Source of the DNA: a bacterium
GTDB lineage: Bacteria; Chloroflexota; Dormibacteria; UBA8260; Bog-877
DNA: 7,538 bases
Assembly: GCA_021817185.1 (NCBI GenBank)
Contig: JAKAVU010000139.1
Location: 1 to 7,538 of the forward strand
Reading direction: 5' to 3'
Within the stretch, counting starts at the first letter, position 1, and the number at the start of each line of letters is the position of its first letter. Under the pieces are notes generated by a model. It worked only from the letters and a program-made list of their open reading frames with translations. It did not search any database and was not told the DNA's origin. The translations under genes and the position numbers were made by a program. Positions 4,797-7,538 of this stretch are shown here, piece by piece.

Positions 4797-5410
4797 CCGC
4801 CCAGTTCATGTCCGTGGAGCAGTTCAATACGGGAGCTGTGGCGCCCTATTCGTCTGCCTCGGATAAGCCTGTGCATTTTACTGACCCATCGGGCGCCCGT
4901 GCGCCGTCGGGAGCCCAGTTGTGCAGCGATCGGAACACCGCCACCTGGCCCGTGGCCAGTACCGCGCTACAGCGCGCGGCACTTGGTGTAGTGGTCCCAG
5001 AAAAGAGGCGGGCCGGCGCCCTGACCGCGATACCCGCAACCGCCGACGGTACAGCGCTCATGCATGCAGGTGCTTCCGCCGGCTTCTGCTCCCCAATAGT
5101 TGGCACATTGATAGTGATTCCCGCCGCAGCCGGGGCTGCCGCTTCAGCGACTGACTTCACTCTGACAGTCACTGGCCATGAGAGCGAAGCACAGTTGCTG
5201 CCAGGTCTACTTGAGACTCTGGGTGTGTGCGATGGGCGAGCCGGGCCGAGGGAAGTGGGCGCGGATGCTCAATTGACCGCACGTCAGTTGCTTGATACAA
5301 GCTCGCTCGCACTCGGCGTCCGAGCCTCGGTGCTGGCGGCCTGGCACCGCCAAGCGCGGGGCGGTCCTCACGCGGCGCGTCCTTCCCTGGAGGATATCTG
5401 TGGCGTCTGA
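4793..5410 (+). CDS. Hypothetical alanine-rich protein (205 aa)
   Basis: I do not recognise this protein. Its middle is rich in small and hydrophobic residues: ALGVVVPEKRRAGALTAIPA (63-82), GFCSPIVGTLIVIPAAAGAA (97-116) and TDFTLTVTGHE (120-130). This reads as a beta-strand-rich or weakly membrane-associated region. The C-terminal part, LTARQLLDTSSLALGVRASV (161-180), looks helical. There are four cysteines (44, 99, 146, 203). No signal peptide is seen at the predicted N-terminus. Evidence that it is real is its length, its ATGA junction with the upstream ORF, and the next gene's Shine-Dalgarno site and GTG embedded in its last codons. It is probably co-transcribed with the 108-residue membrane protein. 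An opposite-strand frame (4846-5172) also looks tidy, so the assignment carries some doubt. Confidence 0.55.
   Translation: MTAQFMSVEQFNTGAVAPYSSASDKPVHFTDPSGARAPSGAQLCSDRNTATWPVASTALQRAALGVVVPEKRRAGALTAIPATADGTALMHAGASAGFCSPIVGTLIVIPAAAGAAASATDFTLTVTGHESEAQLLPGLLETLGVCDGRAGPREVGADAQLTARQLLDTSSLALGVRASVLAAWHRQARGGPHAARPSLEDICGV
5389..5393 (+). promoter_or_regulatory. Shine-Dalgarno site deciding the start of the 108-aa gene
   Basis: GGAGG at 5389-5393 stands six bases before the GTG at 5400. It lies inside the 3' end of the preceding 205-residue ORF and sets the start here rather than at the longer in-frame ORF beginning at 5292. Confidence 0.75.
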
Positions 5411-5726
5411 CCGCGGGGTTGAGCTGGCCTCCATCGACCAGCGCTTGGAGGAGATGAGAGCGGACGAGTCACGACAGTGGTGGCACTGGTACCGCTGGAT
5501 CGGCTATGCCATTCTGCTGATGGTGCTCACCACGGGCACGGCGTTGTTGCTGCGGCATACTGCGGCACTTTGGTATGTATTTGGCGTCGGGTTGGCCTTA
5601 GTCTTCTCCGCACTTGGCCGTGCGATCTACCTACTGAGAGTCTGGTGGCCACTGGGTACTGAGAAGAGCGCATTAGTGCGGCGCAAGTACAAACTCAACA
5701 GGGCTGCTCGTGCCGAGCGGCACTAG
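5400..5726 (+). CDS. Small two-pass membrane protein (108 aa)
   Basis: A charged, helical N-terminus (VELASIDQRLEEMRADES, 7-24) leads into tryptophan-rich WWHWYRW (27-33). Two membrane helices follow, about IGYAILLMVLTTGTALLL (34-51) and LWYVFGVGLALVFSALGRAI (57-76). The tail is strongly basic (VRRKYKLNRAARAERH, 93-108), so both ends are predicted inside the cell. The strong GGAGG at 5389-5393 marks the GTG at 5400 as the start. The gene overlaps the 205-residue ORF by 11 bases, so the two are very likely translated from one mRNA. No enzyme motif is present. The size and layout would suit a subunit, a holin-like or immunity-type protein, or a membrane adaptor, but none of these can be chosen from sequence. 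Confidence 0.7.
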   Translation: MASDRGVELASIDQRLEEMRADESRQWWHWYRWIGYAILLMVLTTGTALLLRHTAALWYVFGVGLALVFSALGRAIYLLRVWWPLGTEKSALVRRKYKLNRAARAERH

Positions 5727-5935
5727 AGCCGGAGGCGTTCGCCCGATGGCCTGTGGTGAAACGCTGGCACTGTGGTGGGAGACAGGTGGCTCGAGTGGAC
5801 TGCCATGTTTGAACTCAGCAGTCGCGTTCGGCTGCGGGGAGACTGTGACCGGGCCCGGCACTCTGGCGAGACACGGGTTGTGTCGAGGGCAGTTAGGGGC
5901 GAGCACGCCAGGGCACCCGAGCGCCCGAGAAAATC

Positions 5936-6127
5936 ATGAGGCTTCACCGCAGTACTGACACCCAAGAGGAGGGGCCCCGACACCGCCGCCTCAGGTGGCA
6001 GCGGACCCTACTCTGGCTGGTGATGTTCGTTCATCTCGCTATGGCCGATGTCAGCATTGTCCTCTTCTATCGCAGGACCCTAAAGGTCATCCGCTGGTGC
6101 CGGGTGGTGCCCGGTGCTGGACGATGA
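5936..6127 (+). CDS. Possible small single-pass membrane protein (63 aa)
   Basis: From the ATG at 5936 the frame encodes a basic N-terminus (residues 1-23, including RHRRLRWQR), one hydrophobic segment, TLLWLVMFVHLAMADVSIVL (24-43), and a basic tail ending VVPGAGR. The ribosome site is weak (GAG about 6 bases upstream). It is in the same frame as the next membrane gene, separated from it by one TGA at 6125-6127 and a few codons. It could therefore be a separate small gene or the N-terminal part of a once longer protein broken by a stop. No family was recognised. The 209 bases before it (5727-5935) show no gene. Confidence 0.4.
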   Translation: MRLHRSTDTQEEGPRHRRLRWQRTLLWLVMFVHLAMADVSIVLFYRRTLKVIRWCRVVPGAGR

Positions 6128-6157
6128 TCCGACAGCTTGTTGTTGCGGGTGCTTCTC

Positions 6158-6628
6158 ATGCCCGCTAGTGGCTACAGGACCAGCCCGTGGAACAGCATCA
6201 ATCGAGAGAAGGTGCGACTGGCCAGAGCTGAACTCGTTCCCCTCATTGGCGAGGAGGCGTTCAAGTACGCACAACGGCCGCTATGGGTGCTCAAGTTTTC
6301 GGTGATTCCGTTCTGGGTGGTAATAGGACTTGCGGTTGGCGTGGGTCTGACTCACGGAACGATAGCCGTGGTCTTGGGTGCGATCGGGTGGACTCTAGTT
6401 GGTGCCATGGTCACGGGGGGCGTTCTCTTCTTCCATTGGATATTTAAGACCAGACGGTTGGCGAGCGCCTACGTCAGTGCACAGTGCGGGTTCCCAATCA
6501 AGACCCGCGGCGCATTGCTGAATGTCGAAGAGTGGAAGTTGGAGATAGACCGTGCCAAGCAGCGATACTGGCAGGAGCACCCCGAGGCGCGACTTGGAAA
6601 TGAACGGACGGGTGAGGAGGATGGGTAG
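6158..6628 (+). CDS. Two-pass membrane protein with charged cytoplasmic ends (156 aa)
   Basis: An amphipathic charged N-terminal region (about 14-45, with INREKVRLARAELVPLIGEE) precedes two membrane helices, roughly WVLKFSVIPFWVVIGLAVGV (43-62) and TIAVVLGAIGWTLVGAMVTG (68-87). A long polar C-terminus follows (about 95-156), rich in charged residues and probably helical (VEEWKLEIDRAKQRYWQEH). Both termini are predicted inside. I do not recognise the family. The ATG at 6158 is chosen. Three consecutive TTG codons upstream (6137-6145) are alternatives, but none has a ribosome site. Its organisation echoes the 108-residue protein at 5400, although no clear sequence similarity is visible. Confidence 0.68.
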   Translation: MPASGYRTSPWNSINREKVRLARAELVPLIGEEAFKYAQRPLWVLKFSVIPFWVVIGLAVGVGLTHGTIAVVLGAIGWTLVGAMVTGGVLFFHWIFKTRRLASAYVSAQCGFPIKTRGALLNVEEWKLEIDRAKQRYWQEHPEARLGNERTGEEDG

Positions 6629-6869
6629 GACCGCCAAGGCCGAGGGCTCGGCGGAGGCAGAGCTTGGTACCTATAGGTGGGATACAGACGGGGGATAGTA
6701 GTCGGGATGGCTGCAATTGGGGTGTCTGATCGACGTACGCTCCTTGACCCGGTGGCTCTACTCCTCCGCCTCGTGGGTTCCTTCGCCGATTCTGCCAAGA
6801 GTCTGTTCTTGACCCATCGATGGTGGCAACTTGGTATAGTAAGGACGAACTGGGTTAGTGGATGCTGGT
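6629..6869. other. Intergenic region; hairpin and possible promoter
   Basis: No gene is convincing here; a 66-codon plus-strand frame (6677-6877) has unremarkable content and overlaps the next gene. Just past the stop, GCCGA (6639-6643) and TCGGC (6648-6652) can form a short GC hairpin without a T-run. Near the right side, TATAGT (6835-6840) resembles a -10 box. TTGACC (6809-6814) lies 20 bases before it, longer than the ideal spacing, so the promoter is weakly supported. Confidence 0.35.
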
Positions 6870-7352
6870 ATGAGTAGCGAGCATGACTACTCGGTGGCCA
6901 TCCGGGCATTCTCCTACTCTGCACTGGTTGGGGCGGCTATTGTCGTCGCGGCCCTGATTGCTGGGCTAGTCAGGGCGATTCCCGTCGGCGCGGCGTTGGG
7001 ACTTGGGGCAGCGGGCCTTCTGCTGGCTACGGTGTGCCTGCGAGGGGTCCGCCGCGCCGTTCTGTTGCGGCGGAAGGAGCGCCAGCGGGTGAGCAGTGCC
7101 ATCGGCGGATCTGGGCGGCTGACCGTGAACCGTCAGAGTACCCGCAGTTCGCGCATTGGACGGTCCGTGAATGTCGCGGCCATTGGCGGGGCGCTCTTCT
7201 GTGCGGCGTTAGTCACCGGTTTGGCTGGGTTCGTTCCCGCCGGTGTGGCCGCGGTGCTCGGGGCAGGGGGATTTGTACTGTGGCTCGTGGGAGTGCGAGG
7301 GCTCATTCAAGCAAAGCGCCGGAAAGAGCGGCAACGGCCAGATGGTGCGTGA
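6870..7352 (+). CDS. Four-pass membrane protein made of two tandem two-TM units (160 aa)
   Basis: The protein contains an internal duplication. Unit A (about 12-73) and unit B (about 98-156) share the order: hydrophobic helix with GA..AALIAGL, a turn with P-x-G, a second glycine/alanine-rich helix with LGAGG, then RG and a basic RRKERQR end that is identical in both copies. A polar loop of about 24 residues with many Ser and Arg joins them. Four membrane helices are predicted, with the basic RRKERQR segments inside the cell. Such Gly/Ala-rich helix pairs pack closely, but no transporter signature is seen. The start is ATG at 6870; a GTG at 6858 adds four residues. No strong ribosome site is visible. 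It is the last of a plus-strand run of small membrane proteins. Confidence 0.7.
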   Translation: MSSEHDYSVAIRAFSYSALVGAAIVVAALIAGLVRAIPVGAALGLGAAGLLLATVCLRGVRRAVLLRRKERQRVSSAIGGSGRLTVNRQSTRSSRIGRSVNVAAIGGALFCAALVTGLAGFVPAGVAAVLGAGGFVLWLVGVRGLIQAKRRKERQRPDGA

Positions 7353-7425
7353 CCAAGCGTTGGGGAAGGTACTTGGAGATGCGCCTTGCACCACCAATCG
7401 CCATCCAAGCAGGTCGCGTCCGAGT

Positions 7426-7493
7426 GGCGCTGTAAAAGAGGAGCGGCGTAGTCTCGCGAGGTAGGTCTGGAAACCACCAAGGAGAGCTACGCC
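7426..7493. mobile_element. Possible left end of an insertion sequence
   Basis: After the last membrane gene the sequence changes character. GGCGCTGTAAAAGAG, beginning at 7426, resembles the terminal repeats of IS256-like elements, which often contain TGTAAAA. It stands about 60 bases before a gene start with a good ribosome site, as expected for an element's left end. The other end and any target duplication lie outside the window. Confidence 0.3.
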
Positions 7494-7538
7494 GTGGCAA
7501 CAAGAGTAGCGCCCAGCGCCCGACTGGAGGAGGCCATC
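7494..7538 (+). CDS. Start of a gene cut by the window edge; possibly an IS256-type transposase
   Basis: Only 15 residues are visible (MATRVAPSARLEEAI) from a GTG at 7494. AAGGAGAG at 7479-7486 is a strong Shine-Dalgarno site with about 7 bases of spacing. Some actinobacterial IS256-family transposases begin with a similar V.PSARL...I stretch, and the IS-end-like sequence upstream points the same way. Fifteen residues are too few to be sure, so this is a guess about family but a firm gene start. Confidence 0.5.
   Translation, partial: MATRVAPSARLEEAI

Noticed and set aside
4846..5172. Minus-strand 108-codon frame with a tidy Ala/Val-rich sequence
   Set aside because: It opposes the 205-aa plus-strand ORF, which has overlapping junctions on both sides. 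The minus frame has no ribosome site or neighbour, though it is not excluded with certainty.
5710..5958. Plus-strand 82-codon frame between two membrane genes
   Set aside because: No domain or membrane segment and no ribosome site; it overlaps both neighbours out of frame.
6469..6924. Minus-strand Ser/Arg/Pro-rich frame of 151 codons
   Set aside because: Low-complexity composition typical of antisense reading in GC-rich DNA; it overlaps two plus-strand membrane genes.
1..7538. Searched by eye for CRISPR repeats, tRNA or rRNA genes and a replication origin
   Set aside because: No regularly spaced repeats, cloverleaf-like segments, rRNA motifs or iteron arrays were seen.

Overview
This window looks like an accessory island from a high-GC Gram-positive bacterium, most likely an actinobacterium. 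Base composition is GC-rich by eye. Codons favour G or C at the third position, GTG and TTG starts are common, and several promoter-like -10 boxes sit 6-7 bases upstream of a start codon, which suggests leaderless mRNAs. No housekeeping gene was recognised.

Left third (1-2552): a probable biological-conflict module. A TIR-domain protein runs leftwards off the window edge (1-300, minus). After about 565 bases with no convincing gene, a 258-residue protein with a C-x4-C-x2-H motif is encoded on the plus strand (866-1642). It meets a DUF488-family gene (minus, about 1639-2076) tail to tail, and one CTAG supplies both stop codons. Divergent from DUF488 is a small winged-helix regulator (2238-2552). 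Its intergenic space carries a 27-bp near-palindrome (2202-2228) that overlaps possible -10 boxes in both directions, so autoregulation of the pair is likely. TIR domains commonly act on NAD. DUF488 has been placed with RapZ-C and DUF4326 in a rhodanese/phosphatase-superfamily clade predicted to act on NAD derivatives or nucleic-acid ends. A link between the two halves is attractive but is inference.

Middle (2553-4796): mobile-element debris and envelope genes. The C-terminal piece of an IS1634/IS4-like transposase (about 2762-3060, minus) is fused out of frame to a 52-residue ORF fragment. Then come a membrane-anchored, cysteine-rich protein with an Ig-like (Big_2-like) region (3233-3760, plus) and, convergent with it, a proline-rich putative lipoprotein (3940-4464, minus). 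A GNRA-loop hairpin lies between them.

Right part (4617-7352): a plus-strand run of small unrecognised proteins. It starts with a possible leaderless 59-residue ORF, followed by a 205-residue ORF (ATGA overlap) and a 108-residue two-pass membrane protein (11-nt overlap and a strong Shine-Dalgarno site). Three further small membrane proteins follow, the last being an internal duplication of a two-TM unit. The window ends in the start of a gene at 7494 with a possible insertion-sequence end just before it, perhaps IS256-like.
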